Of a stretch of 28,830 bases of DNA, positions 6,893 through 14,802 are shown piece after piece (position 1 is the stretch's first letter; every line of letters begins with the position of its first letter). The stretch lies in NCBI GenBank assembly GCA_026398575.1, contig JAPLSP010000036.1, positions 1 to 28,830 of the forward strand, written 5' to 3'. The DNA is from Candidatus Sumerlaeota bacterium. GTDB taxonomy: Bacteria > Sumerlaeota > Sumerlaeia > JADFCT01. The position numbers and the translations under genes are program-made. The notes below the pieces were generated by a model. It made no database searches. It had not been told where the DNA came from and saw nothing but the letters and a program-made list of their open reading frames with translations.

Positions 6893-8728
6893 TGCGGATT
6901 CAGTGTAGTTGTTGAAGGCGTTCCAGAGCATGAATTCCTCGATGCCGTGTTCTTTCAAGGCGCGGATTTCATCGCGTATTTGCGCCTCGCCATACTTGAC
7001 GTGGCCGTTCACCCACGGGGCCGTGAAGTCCTGAATCCAGGGGCGGATGCGGGCGGGCGTCGGAATGTTTTTGTTCCGGTTGACGCAGTCGCGCGTGCAG
7101 TACCAGACGCATTCATAGGGATTGGCGTCGGGGATGGGGATTTTATAAGTTTGGTTGGCGTAATGACTGGGATACATCATCGGGCAAACGTAGTCCACGA
7201 CGTTGCTGATCGCTTCCCAGTATTGCCCGATGCGTTCATCGGTGGGTGAAGTGGGAATCAGGCCGAAGATGTCGGCGCCGACATAGACGTGCAGGGGCGA
7301 AATTTCCGCATAAGCTTTCTTGAGGAATTTCTGGATGGCTTCGGGCTTGGTCTCATTCAGAGTATTGCGCATGTCCAGCAGGGGGTCTTTGGTTTTGGGA
7401 TCGGTTTCGGGGAAGCGCACATAGTCGAATTGAATTTCATTGAACCCGGCCTGGGCGGCTTCCTTGGCGACGGCGATGTTGTAGTCCCACAGCTCGCGGT
7501 CGAAGGCGCTGGCCCATCTCAGGCCGTCGCGCTGCTTATAAGGTTTCCCATCGGCGCGATAGATAATGTTGCGGTCGGGATGCTGATCGGCGTATTCGGG
7601 GTCCTTGAAGCAGACGATCCGCGCGATAGTGTACAGATTGAGGTCTTTAAGCCTCTTCATGAGCGCGGCCATGTTATTGACGGTGGGATGCTTATTGGCC
7701 GAAGGGGCATATTTCTCGGCGGCCAAAGTTTTGAACGTCATCAAACCAGCATCTTCCTTGACATCAATGACGAAGGTGTTGATCCGGCTCTTGGCGGCGA
7801 AAGCCAGCAAGGCTTCCAGTTTTTTCGGCGTGCCGATGGAAGAATAAGTGACATAGATGCCATTGACTTTGATGCGCGGATTTTCCGGATATTCCGCAAC
7901 CTTTTTCTGCGGAGAGTAGTCCAGCGCGCGAAACTTCGGATCGAGCAGCTCCGTGCGGTCGGCCACGGTGTACTTAGCCAGAACCCAGCCGCTGGCGATA
8001 TTTTTGCCATTCTGGTATTTGACATGGAGCCATTTTTCGCCGGCGCCTTCGACGCCTTCTTCAAAGATCGTGAGTGCAGTGAGCTCGGACAAGTAATTCA
8101 CTTTGGCGCCTTTCGCGGTTGGCGTCTCGCGCGAGATGACGCTCGAGCCTTTGACATAGACGATCCCTTCGGCGGGCTTGATGACGATCGGCGTGGTTGA
8201 GCCGGTATCGGCGGAGGCTGCGCCGGCCTTACTGGAACCTGCTTTGGTGGTATCGGACTTCGAGGCGCCTTCGCTATAGGCTTTGGATTTGTCAGACGTC
8301 GTGTATTTCAGCTGAACCCAACCGTTCAGGGAATCTTTGTCGTTGGAGTATCTGACATGAAGCCATTTGTTGCCGGAAGGCTCGGTGAATTCTTCAAACA
8401 CAGTGAAAGGGCGCGGATCGGACACCGAATCGAGCCGGGCCGCTTTCGCGCTTGGGCTATCGCGAACATAAAGGTTCGGGCTGTTGGCATAAACCACGCC
8501 CTCGGCGGGCTTGGCTGCCAGCGGCTTGGACGTGGCGCCGTCGGCTTTAGCCGTTGTGGATTTCGAAGCGGGCGTCTTGGTGGCTTTGGGGGCCGCCGGT
8601 TTGGGCTTTGCTTCGGTTTGGGCGGCGCGCGTGGTTCCCGTTTCGACGGACGGCAGGGGCATCGGCAGCAGCAACAACAGAACAGCGAGGCAAAGGGCGC
8701 CGGGGAAAAGTTTCATGGACATGCGCAA
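6881..8728 (-). CDS. Exported DUF4015 putative glycoside hydrolase with two SH3-like domains
   Basis: This protein of about 615 aa starts with a signal peptide or anchor (about 1-28) and a Lys/Ala/Thr-rich linker. Two bacterial SH3-like domains follow (about 75-145 and 185-255), each ending in a G-W-V-x-x-K-Y-T-type motif. The C-terminal TIM-barrel domain (about 285-610) has the PF13200/DUF4015 pattern: V-N-G-I-Y-V-T, F-V-I-D-V-K-E-D, F-N-E-I-Q-F-D-Y-V-R-F-P and Y-V-C-P-M-M-Y-P-S-H-Y. SH3-like repeats suggest cell-wall binding; the glycan is unknown. The ORF opens with TTG at 8728, six bases after AAGGA. ATGs at 8722 and 8716 are alternatives. It follows the Lon-domain gene by 70-75 nt on the same strand. 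Confidence 0.85.
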   Translation of the reverse strand: MRMSMKLFPGALCLAVLLLLLPMPLPSVETGTTRAAQTEAKPKPAAPKATKTPASKSTTAKADGATSKPLAAKPAEGVVYANSPNLYVRDSPSAKAARLDSVSDPRPFTVFEEFTEPSGNKWLHVRYSNDKDSLNGWVQLKYTTSDKSKAYSEGASKSDTTKAGSSKAGAASADTGSTTPIVIKPAEGIVYVKGSSVISRETPTAKGAKVNYLSELTALTIFEEGVEGAGEKWLHVKYQNGKNIASGWVLAKYTVADRTELLDPKFRALDYSPQKKVAEYPENPRIKVNGIYVTYSSIGTPKKLEALLAFAAKSRINTFVIDVKEDAGLMTFKTLAAEKYAPSANKHPTVNNMAALMKRLKDLNLYTIARIVCFKDPEYADQHPDRNIIYRADGKPYKQRDGLRWASAFDRELWDYNIAVAKEAAQAGFNEIQFDYVRFPETDPKTKDPLLDMRNTLNETKPEAIQKFLKKAYAEISPLHVYVGADIFGLIPTSPTDERIGQYWEAISNVVDYVCPMMYPSHYANQTYKIPIPDANPYECVWYCTRDCVNRNKNIPTPARIRPWIQDFTAPWVNGHVKYGEAQIRDEIRALKEHGIEEFMLWNAFNNYTESALTK

Positions 8729-8803
8729 ATGATTCCTTCAATAAAATAGACGATCGCCGCGAGCGCATGTCTTTCCCAAGCACGGGCGGGAAAATCAAGC
8801 CTT

Positions 8804-9499
8804 TTATTCGTCAAGAGTCAATTCTTCCTCCTGCTCGGCAGGGGCGGGCAGGGGGAAGGCGGCGGTTTGGCGGGACAGCGCATCGCTCAGTTGGATGCGC
8901 GCCTGCACGGCGGCCAGCCTCAGGCGGCGTTCGGGATTCGCCTCGCACAGGAAGCAGTATTTATCGTAAACGCATCCGCACAGGATATGAGCGATATAGT
9001 CAGCCAGCGAACCGGGGCAAATCTGCTCATCCATTGCGCGGCGCAGCTGGGGCGCCAGGTCCTGCCTGGCCTTGGCCAAGGCCCTCAGCAACGAGGACAA
9101 ATCGCGGCGGGCCTGCGTTACGGCTTGCGCCCGCGACGGGCGCCAGAGGTCGGGAATGCGCCGCGCCTTGGCGACGCGAAAAGGCTTCTCTTGAACTTCG
9201 TGAATAATCTTGGCGCGCTCGACGCCCGAAAGCCAGATGTTGAACTTGCCGTCTCCCAGTTTTTCGTGCTGGATGATTTTTCCGATGCCCACGATGCTCT
9301 GGACCGGCGGGGAGTCATAGTAGGTTTTTTTCCATCCATCTTTGAGCAGCGCCACGGCCATCAAACGGTCGCCCCCCAAAATGGCTTCGACCAGTTTGAT
9401 GTAGCGTGGCTCGAATATGTAAAGAGGCAACAGCGATTGAGGAAATAAGATTACATTGGGCAGCGGCATGATAGGCACGTAGAGCGATTCGGGCGTCAT
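8804..9499 (-). CDS. Lon N-terminal (substrate-binding) domain protein
   Basis: This 231-aa stand-alone protein carries the N-terminal domain of Lon protease without AAA or protease domains. Visible motifs are M-P-L-P-N-V-I-L-F-P near the start, L-P-L-Y-I-F-E-P-R-Y, and I-V-G-I-G-K-I-I. Such proteins (PF02190) are thought to bind protein substrates; their cellular role is poorly known. The C-terminal part has a Cys cluster (I-C-P-G and later C-G-C and C-F-L-C) that might bind metal. The ORF can be opened from TTG 9514, but ATG 9499 is preceded by GGGAGG at short spacing and matches the family start. It sits between an envelope protein and the DUF4015 gene. Confidence 0.85.
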   Translation of the reverse strand: MTPESLYVPIMPLPNVILFPQSLLPLYIFEPRYIKLVEAILGGDRLMAVALLKDGWKKTYYDSPPVQSIVGIGKIIQHEKLGDGKFNIWLSGVERAKIIHEVQEKPFRVAKARRIPDLWRPSRAQAVTQARRDLSSLLRALAKARQDLAPQLRRAMDEQICPGSLADYIAHILCGCVYDKYCFLCEANPERRLRLAAVQARIQLSDALSRQTAAFPLPAPAEQEEELTLDE

Positions 9500-9620
9500 A
9501 CAGCCTCCCACCAAAAGAAATTTTCTTTATTTTTGGATTGGGCTTCCAGCAAGACGATAGAGAGTGTAGGCCAATTGGGATGGATATGTCAAATATTTTT
9601 TTCTCTGGCAGCATCATGGC

Positions 9621-12224
9621 TTATGGCTGGGGATTCTGCGACGCGTTGAACCGGAATCCTGCATCCAGGCCATTGATTGCAATGGATTTATCGCCGCGGC
9701 CTCCAAAGAGCGAACCGGCATTGTTCTTGAGGGTGGTGACAAGTTGAATCACAACGCGCCGGTCGAATGGATTCAGGTGCTCGGCGGAATTCAGCGCGAT
9801 CCATCGTTTTTCACCGGGTTGGTTGATGTCCAGGGGATCGAGACGGCCACGCCAAAAATTATAAGCGAACGCCTTGAGCTCCAGCTTGGAATCACTTGGT
9901 TCGATGTAGCGCAGGAGCAACAGGCTTTCCTGCGGCGTTCCGTCGCCAATTGCCAAAGGGGGGACGAAACCGACTGTTACCGCGCTTTCGGTCAGCGCGA
10001 TGCCAGGCCCTTCGGCTTTGCTCTGATAGCTCTGTTTTCTATAAAACTCCACGCCATCTTTCCCGCGCGACAAGAGGAGGGGCGCGGCGCCGAAAAGCAG
10101 ACGGCGGTTGTCGGCGTCCGCGAAGCTGAATTGCGCGCCTTCCGGCCCCACCCGCGCTTCGCATTCGCATAAGAGCATCGTGTGATAGGACGATTGCGTC
10201 ACGGCCGCTTCCACGTTGAATCGCATCGGCGTTTCACGCGGCCAAGCCACCAGCAAGGGCGTTTCGCCGCCGCGTTCGCAGGGGCCCAGGGGCCACCGGT
10301 TCAGCGCCGTCTTGACAAACATGGCCCGCACGCGCTGCTCGATTTTTATCGCCGCCGCGTTATTGATCCCTGTAAATCGCTTGCTCCAATCCGTTTGGGA
10401 CGGAGAGATCTTCTCCATTTCCTCCAGCGAAACGCCGCCATTGGCGGGCAGGATTACTTTGACCGACTCGCCGGGCGCCAGATCGCCCAAAGCCTTGGCC
10501 CGCTGCCCAACGACCAGCCAGACATCCTGCAGATAGAGGCTCGATGCATTGCGCGCCTCGCCCTTGATCTCGCGGCCATTGCGGATCAAATCCGCCGTAA
10601 TCGTTCCTCCCAGGTTGATGACGCCTTCGCCCTCCATGTAAGCCATTCCCCACTGCTTGAGCGGCAAGGCTGTGATTTGCATTTTTGCGCGGCTCTGATC
10701 CACGGGCTGCGCAGCATCCGAGCTGCCCAGCAGCGAAGACTGCGGCGCCGCCCGCTGATATCCACGGCGGAAGGCGTCCTCGGACTCCGACTGGCGCAGG
10801 ACGCCGTCATTGGCCGCGTCAATATTTATCCATCGCGTCAGCGGCAGGAGCGTCAGCCCCGGCTCGGCGTCGCGCTGCGCCTCTGCGGCGGCGAAGGCGG
10901 CGGGATATCTTCCGATATTCGGTGAAAAGATGCCGCCGATGTTCGCCGCGCGCGCCTGGGCCTGGCCGCTTTGCGCCTGGATCAGCGTGAAAGTGCGCGA
11001 GACCATTTCGCCGCCCTTGGTATGGTATGCGATCCCATAAAGCGCCACGCTGAAAACCAAAACGATCGCCGGCACGGTGATCCAGCCCCATTCCAGCCGC
11101 TTTTTGCGGGTGAGGACATAAAAATTCACCGGGCCCACCACAAGGAAATACGAGAGCAGCGCCAGACCGATCAGGCCGAGATTGGGCTTGCTGACATCCA
11201 TGCCGAAATCGAAGCCGCTGGTGAAAGTCATGAAGAAATCGCCGATGCGATCGAGCGCCGGGGCCGGTCCGAGGAGCGAAGACCACAGATAGCGGACGCC
11301 GCTGGATGGCGCCGATAGATCGCAGGCCCACAGGTCTATCGTTCCCAGTCCCAGCTTGCGGCGCGCCGCCAGAATCCGTCCGTCCTTGCTCCAGATGGCG
11401 CGTCCGTCTCCCGCCAGTTCCAGATTCGCGACGACGGTTTTCGCCAGGGTCGTCGCCGCGTCGGCCATTCCCCACGACAGCAGCGCGCCTTCTTGTTCCG
11501 TCAGATCGCGAACCCGCGCCGGCAGCAGCGGTTCGAGGGGGCTGCCGCGCAGCGACATCGCGTCGCGCCCGCCCAGCACGACGAGTTTGCCGCCGGCGCA
11601 AACCCATTGTTCGAGCGCGATCAGTTGGTCGCGATCCAGCATATTGGAGGCCCACCGCGGAATCACAACCATTGCGGCGCCATCATAGCCGTACCATTTG
11701 CCCGGCGCCAGCGCGGGAGGGTGAATCAGCAATGCAGTGCCCTGCCGTTCGGTTCGCGGTGTTCCGATGATATCCATCGGATCGTTCGAAAGCGCCGCGA
11801 CAATCCGCGCCGGCTCGATGATGGGTTTGGTTTTGAATACGGCCGCTTTTTCCATGCCCCCGCGCTTGTTGAAAAGCCGCAGCGTCACCTCAACCCGGTC
11901 GTCATCCGAGGCCTTGACGTACAGTGTGTATCGCTTGCGCGTCTGCCAGGGGACATTGACCGCCGATTCCACGACCACGTCTTTGCCGTCGAAGGAGGGC
12001 GCCGTGGCCGTGACGCGGCCCACGAAGTCGCTGCCTTTGGCCAGATTCGGCGAATTGGCCGTCGGGAAGTTCTCAATCTCCACAACGAGCGGCGTCCAGC
12101 ACCCCGGGCGATGAAAGCCATTGAAGCCCCAAAAAGGCGCCATCGCCACCTCGGCCTGAGCCGCCCGCAGAGAGGACAGGATGAGAAGCGCTGCCATAAG
12201 GCTGAAGCGGCGGCGAATGAGCAT
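9621..12224 (-). CDS. Large exported membrane protein of unknown function (867 aa)
   Basis: I do not recognise a named family. There is an N-terminal signal peptide (about 1-24). A first extracytoplasmic part follows, with a stretch that looks like a Rossmann or amidotransferase-like fold (A-M-V-V-I-P-R-W and G-G-K-L-V-V-L-G-G-R, about 175-220). Two central transmembrane helices with a short basic turn come next (about 345-400, L-T-R-K-K-R-L-E-W-G-W between them), and then about 450 residues of beta-rich sequence. The architecture resembles large envelope proteins with a GATase-like domain and a central membrane hairpin, common in Planctomycete-like genomes. It begins 14 nt after the hldC stop, so it is probably co-transcribed with the heptose genes and acts at the envelope (inference). 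Confidence 0.75.
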   Translation of the reverse strand: MLIRRRFSLMAALLILSSLRAAQAEVAMAPFWGFNGFHRPGCWTPLVVEIENFPTANSPNLAKGSDFVGRVTATAPSFDGKDVVVESAVNVPWQTRKRYTLYVKASDDDRVEVTLRLFNKRGGMEKAAVFKTKPIIEPARIVAALSNDPMDIIGTPRTERQGTALLIHPPALAPGKWYGYDGAAMVVIPRWASNMLDRDQLIALEQWVCAGGKLVVLGGRDAMSLRGSPLEPLLPARVRDLTEQEGALLSWGMADAATTLAKTVVANLELAGDGRAIWSKDGRILAARRKLGLGTIDLWACDLSAPSSGVRYLWSSLLGPAPALDRIGDFFMTFTSGFDFGMDVSKPNLGLIGLALLSYFLVVGPVNFYVLTRKKRLEWGWITVPAIVLVFSVALYGIAYHTKGGEMVSRTFTLIQAQSGQAQARAANIGGIFSPNIGRYPAAFAAAEAQRDAEPGLTLLPLTRWINIDAANDGVLRQSESEDAFRRGYQRAAPQSSLLGSSDAAQPVDQSRAKMQITALPLKQWGMAYMEGEGVINLGGTITADLIRNGREIKGEARNASSLYLQDVWLVVGQRAKALGDLAPGESVKVILPANGGVSLEEMEKISPSQTDWSKRFTGINNAAAIKIEQRVRAMFVKTALNRWPLGPCERGGETPLLVAWPRETPMRFNVEAAVTQSSYHTMLLCECEARVGPEGAQFSFADADNRRLLFGAAPLLLSRGKDGVEFYRKQSYQSKAEGPGIALTESAVTVGFVPPLAIGDGTPQESLLLLRYIEPSDSKLELKAFAYNFWRGRLDPLDINQPGEKRWIALNSAEHLNPFDRRVVIQLVTTLKNNAGSLFGGRGDKSIAINGLDAGFRFNASQNPQP

Positions 12225-12238
12225 AAAGAGGAAGCCCT

Positions 12239-12721
12239 TTATTGCGTCTGGCCTGCGCGCGTGCGCGCGATAATATCGCGCGACGCGTTTTGTTTCGGCG
12301 CGCCGGCGATCATCACTTCGATCCCCAGCGCGCGCGTCGTTTCCCGTTCGGGGATCGTGTCCAGCGTATAGTCCGTGCCTTTGGCGTGCGCGTCGGGGCG
12401 CAGCGCTTCGAGCAATCCCATGACCGTCGGCTCATCGAAGAGGATGAGGTAGTCCACATAGCGGATGGCGTCGAGCAGGATCAACCGCTCGTTCTCGGGC
12501 AGGATGGGGCGGTCCGGGCCTTTGATCTTGCGGATGGAAGCGTCGCTGTTGAGCGCGACGATCAGGCAGTCGCCCGCCTCGCGCGCCGCCTGGAGATACG
12601 AGATATGCCCGCCGTGCAGAATATCGAAGCACCCATTGGCGAAGACGACGCGCTGGCCTTGCGCTTTGAGGCGCTGAACGATAGTTTTCAGTTCATTGAG
12701 AGTTTTGAGTTTTCGGAGCAT
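12239..12721 (-). CDS. hldC: D-glycero-beta-D-manno-heptose 1-phosphate adenylyltransferase
   Basis: This 160-aa nucleotidyltransferase matches the C-terminal (RfaE domain II) half of HldE. It has the class signature G-C-F-D-I-L-H-G-G-H (30-39, with the HxGH nucleotide-binding motif), the N-S-D-A-S-I-R-K-I-K-G-P-R/D-P-I-L-type stretch, and a late E-R-E-T-T-R. It transfers AMP from ATP to heptose-1-phosphate to make ADP-heptose for LPS core. The kinase half is not fused here, as in HldA/HldC-type pathways. The gene is followed after 14 nt by an 867-aa envelope protein. It is preceded by a DUF433/DUF5615 toxin-antitoxin pair and, beyond that, a gmhB-like phosphatase that would act one step earlier. 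Confidence 0.9.
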   Translation of the reverse strand: MLRKLKTLNELKTIVQRLKAQGQRVVFANGCFDILHGGHISYLQAAREAGDCLIVALNSDASIRKIKGPDRPILPENERLILLDAIRYVDYLILFDEPTVMGLLEALRPDAHAKGTDYTLDTIPERETTRALGIEVMIAGAPKQNASRDIIARTRAGQTQ

Positions 12722-12740
12722 TAGACTTCCTGAGATTCTA

Positions 12741-13103
12741 TCATGGGTGTGGATTCAACGGACGTATTCGCACGAATCCTGGTTCAACAACAGCAAAACA
12801 GTTGCTCCAGTCTTCTCTTTCATTAAGGACTTGGAGAATAAGTGATATAACATAATCTGTTGAAAGCGGGGGGACACGGAAAAGTATGATCCCGCATTCT
12901 GCCGGAAGCCCAAATTGAAATGCCAATTCGCCAAAGTCCTTGTCGAAGGTTACGACCAGGCGTTTTTCGCTCTGGGCTTTTTCGAGAATCCTTCTATCGC
13001 TGATTCCTGGAGCATCCGTTCTTATCCAAACCACATCATGCCCTTTGGCACGCAGCGCCTGAACTGCATCCCCGGGAAAATTCTCATTGGCGATTATGCG
13101 CAT
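12741..13103 (-). CDS. DUF5615 PIN-like toxin of a type II toxin-antitoxin pair
   Basis: This 120-aa PIN-like protein has the DUF5615 pattern: an N-terminal acidic strand (I-I-A-N-E-N-F-P), a central I-R-T-D-A-P-G-I-S-D, and V-V-T-F-D-K-D-F-G-E-L-A with acidic residues D54 and D56. PIN-like toxins are Mg2+-dependent RNases, so RNA cleavage is expected but not shown. It overlaps the end of the DUF433 gene by 10 nt, the usual arrangement for this pair. It ends 19 nt before hldC, so the pair sits inside what otherwise looks like an ADP-heptose operon. Confidence 0.85.
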   Translation of the reverse strand: MRIIANENFPGDAVQALRAKGHDVVWIRTDAPGISDRRILEKAQSEKRLVVTFDKDFGELAFQFGLPAECGIILFRVPPLSTDYVISLILQVLNEREDWSNCFAVVEPGFVRIRPLNPHP

Positions 13104-13336
13104 GGCTGTATAGGCGATAGATAGACTTTTTCAGAATGCAAAAGCATGCTGGCATAACAGAGACAGGCTTGGATATCTTCATGACTCAAGCCGGGATAAT
13201 TGCGAAAAATTTCTTCCTCTGACCAGTTGTTGGCCAATAGCTCCACTACAAACTCCACGGCAAGCCGCGTGCCTTTGACCACTGGTTTACCCACTAAGAC
13301 GTTTGGGTTGATTTCAATTCGTTCCTGCCATGTCAT
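13094..13336 (-). CDS. DUF433 antitoxin
   Basis: This 80-aa protein has the DUF433 signature: P-N-V-L-V-G-K-P-V-V-K-G-T-R-L, then an E-E-E-I-F-R-N-Y-P-G-L-S-H-E-D-I-Q-A-C-L-C-Y-A helix-turn-helix-like part. DUF433 proteins are antitoxins of PIN-like DUF5615 toxins and usually bind their own promoter. The ATG at 13336 is preceded by AAGGAG seven bases upstream. It begins 35 nt after the gmhB-like stop and overlaps the toxin start by 10 nt. Confidence 0.88.
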   Translation of the reverse strand: MTWQERIEINPNVLVGKPVVKGTRLAVEFVVELLANNWSEEEIFRNYPGLSHEDIQACLCYASMLLHSEKVYLSPIQPCA

Positions 13337-13371
13337 GGGCTGACTCCTTGAAGGAATCCCGTATTACAGCT

Positions 13372-13992
13372 TTAAATACAACTGCGCATGATATCTTTGA
13401 GAATCCAACTGACCGCCTCGTTCAGCGTGCGCGCGATGAAATCCGGGTCGGACTTCCATTTCGAGCGGTTCCAATGCAGTTCGCCTTCGCCGTAGCCCGT
13501 GCGCACAAAGATGGCTTTCAGGCCGCGCGAGCGCGCGCACTCGATGTCGCTCGGACGATCTCCTGCCATATAGGAGCGCGGGAGGTCAATCCCATGCTCG
13601 CGGCGGGCCTTGTCGAGCATGCCCGGTTGGGGCTTGCGCAGGGGCGAGTCGCGCGCGTATTTTTTTACCGTGCCGCTCGGGCGATAGGGATTGCAGTAGA
13701 TCGCGTTCACATAAGCGCCTCTGGCCTTCAGGAGCTCTCGGAGGCGTTGATTGCAGAGGCGCACGTTCTCTTCCGGAAAATATCCCATCGCCACGCCGCC
13801 CTGATTCGAGACGATGATCACCGGCAGCCCCGCTTCGTTCAGGCGGCGAATGGCGCGCGCCGCTCCCGGCAGCAGTTTGATGCGCGAAGGATGATTGATA
13901 TAGCCGAAATCCTCATTGACCGTCCCGTCGCGGTCCAGAAAAACAGCAGGCCGCGCAGCATCCACGGTGCGACGATTTGCTCGCTTTTTCAT
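13372..13992 (-). CDS. gmhB: HAD-IIIA phosphatase, GmhB-like (heptose-1,7-bisphosphate 7-phosphatase)
   Basis: This protein of about 206 aa has the HAD motif I F-L-D-R-D-G-T-V-N (the two Asp near residues 20-22), the I-I-V-S-N-Q-G-G motif II, the L-R-K-P-Q-P-G-M stretch and Y-M-A-G-D-R-P-S-D motif IV, all typical of GmhB/HisB-N phosphatases. It would dephosphorylate heptose-1,7-bisphosphate just before the HldC step. The zinc-loop Cys/His cluster of classical GmhB (C-P-H-H-P and C-x-C-R-K-P) is largely lost: here Y-C-N-P-Y-R-P and D-S-P-L-R-K-P. Closeness to hldC supports the assignment, but another HAD-IIIA phosphatase is possible. GTG at 13995 directly precedes the ATG and is an alternative start. 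Confidence 0.8.
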   Translation of the reverse strand: MKKRANRRTVDAARPAVFLDRDGTVNEDFGYINHPSRIKLLPGAARAIRRLNEAGLPVIIVSNQGGVAMGYFPEENVRLCNQRLRELLKARGAYVNAIYCNPYRPSGTVKKYARDSPLRKPQPGMLDKARREHGIDLPRSYMAGDRPSDIECARSRGLKAIFVRTGYGEGELHWNRSKWKSDPDFIARTLNEAVSWILKDIMRSCI

Positions 13993-14133
13993 CACCGAAA
14001 TGCCTCGCAGAAAATTTCTCAGTCAAGTTTGCCGCCGCCCGTGCAGCAGTTTCAAGCCATAAACCGCAACAACCGCCGCTCAAACACTCATCTGCATTTT
14101 CACTTGCTATGCGCCGCAAGAATGAAATAACTA

Positions 14134-14196
14134 ACCACGGATAGCACGGACGGCACGGATACGATCCTTATCCGTGTCGTCTGTGCTATCAGTGGT
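14134..14196. repeat. Hairpin repeat copy A upstream of GxxExxY gene
   Basis: A 63-nt inverted repeat forms a 28-bp stem with a 7-nt loop (14162-14168). There is one mismatch (14139/14191) and there are two G-T pairs. Each arm is built on CACGGA every 9 nt (14136, 14145, 14154) and its complement. It ends 30 nt before the GxxExxY start codon and so lies in the probable 5' leader. A second copy in the same orientation follows the gene at 14693-14755. The 204 nt between the gmhB-like start and the GxxExxY start hold nothing else I can identify. Confidence 0.9.
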
Positions 14197-14225
14197 TGAA
14201 AAAATTCAAGAAAGGAGAAAGTGCA

Positions 14226-14597
14226 ATGGGAAAGCTGATTCATGAGGAGATTAGCAAGGCCATTATTGGAGCGGCGATGGCGGTGTTGAATGAACTGAAG
14301 CCGGGGTTGGATGAAAAATTGTATGAGAATGCTCTGGTGATCGAACTGCGGGATAGAGGACATGCGGTTAACCAGCAAAAGCAGTTTGATGTTCACTACA
14401 AGGGTCATCACATCGGGTCATTGGTTCCGGATTTGATTGTGGATGAACTTGTCATTGTTGACCCCAAGGTGGTTACAGATTTTAACGACAACCACATTGC
14501 CCAGATGATAGGATATCTTGCCATCACGGACCTGAGGCTCGCGCTATTGCTCAATTTCAAATATGCGCAACTACAATGGAAACGAGTGGTACGGTGA
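14226..14597 (+). CDS. GxxExxY protein (PD-(D/E)XK nuclease-like fold)
   Basis: This 123-aa protein belongs to the GxxExxY family. The name-giving motif is G27-L-D-E30-K-L-Y33-E. A PD-(D/E)XK-like site is visible as P68-D69, then D79-P-K81; most relatives have E-L-K in the last position. The end (L-L-L-N-F-K then K-R-V-V-R) is also typical. Nuclease activity is predicted from the fold but no function is established for the family. The ORF opens 30 nt earlier, but ATG 14226 is preceded by AGGAG at good spacing and matches the family start. The gene is the only one between two copies of a 63-nt hairpin (14134-14196 and 14693-14755), suggesting a discrete unit. Confidence 0.88.
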   Translation: MGKLIHEEISKAIIGAAMAVLNELKPGLDEKLYENALVIELRDRGHAVNQQKQFDVHYKGHHIGSLVPDLIVDELVIVDPKVVTDFNDNHIAQMIGYLAITDLRLALLLNFKYAQLQWKRVVR

Positions 14598-14692
14598 CCA
14601 ACTAGTTCCACTCTCTTTCGGCCCTTTTTTGAGAGAATATTTCGCCACACGACGGTACGTCCAAGCAGTTCCGCAAGTGCAAGTCCAAAATT

Positions 14693-14755
14693 ACCACGGA
14701 TAGCACGGACTGCACGGATATGGTTCTTATCCGTGTAGTCTGTGCTATCCGTGGT
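14693..14755. repeat. Hairpin repeat copy B downstream of GxxExxY gene
   Basis: This second copy of the 63-nt element has the same 28-bp stem and 7-nt loop (14721-14727), with no mismatch and two G-T pairs. Against copy A the pair 14711/14737 is T-A where A has G-C (14152/14178), a compensated change. Both copies are followed by the same TGGTTGAAAAA. It lies 95 nt past the GxxExxY stop and 47 nt before the convergent GH20 stop, so it could also act as a bidirectional terminator. The remainder of 14598-14802 shows nothing else. Confidence 0.9.
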
Positions 14756-14802
14756 TGAAAAATCCCCTCGAGGAAAAAACAAAACAGGAAAGCCAGTTCG
14801 TA

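Noticed and set aside
12242..12724. 160-aa plus-strand frame mirroring hldC
   Set aside because: It has the same length because both strands are open; only the minus strand has the HxGH motif and other family features.
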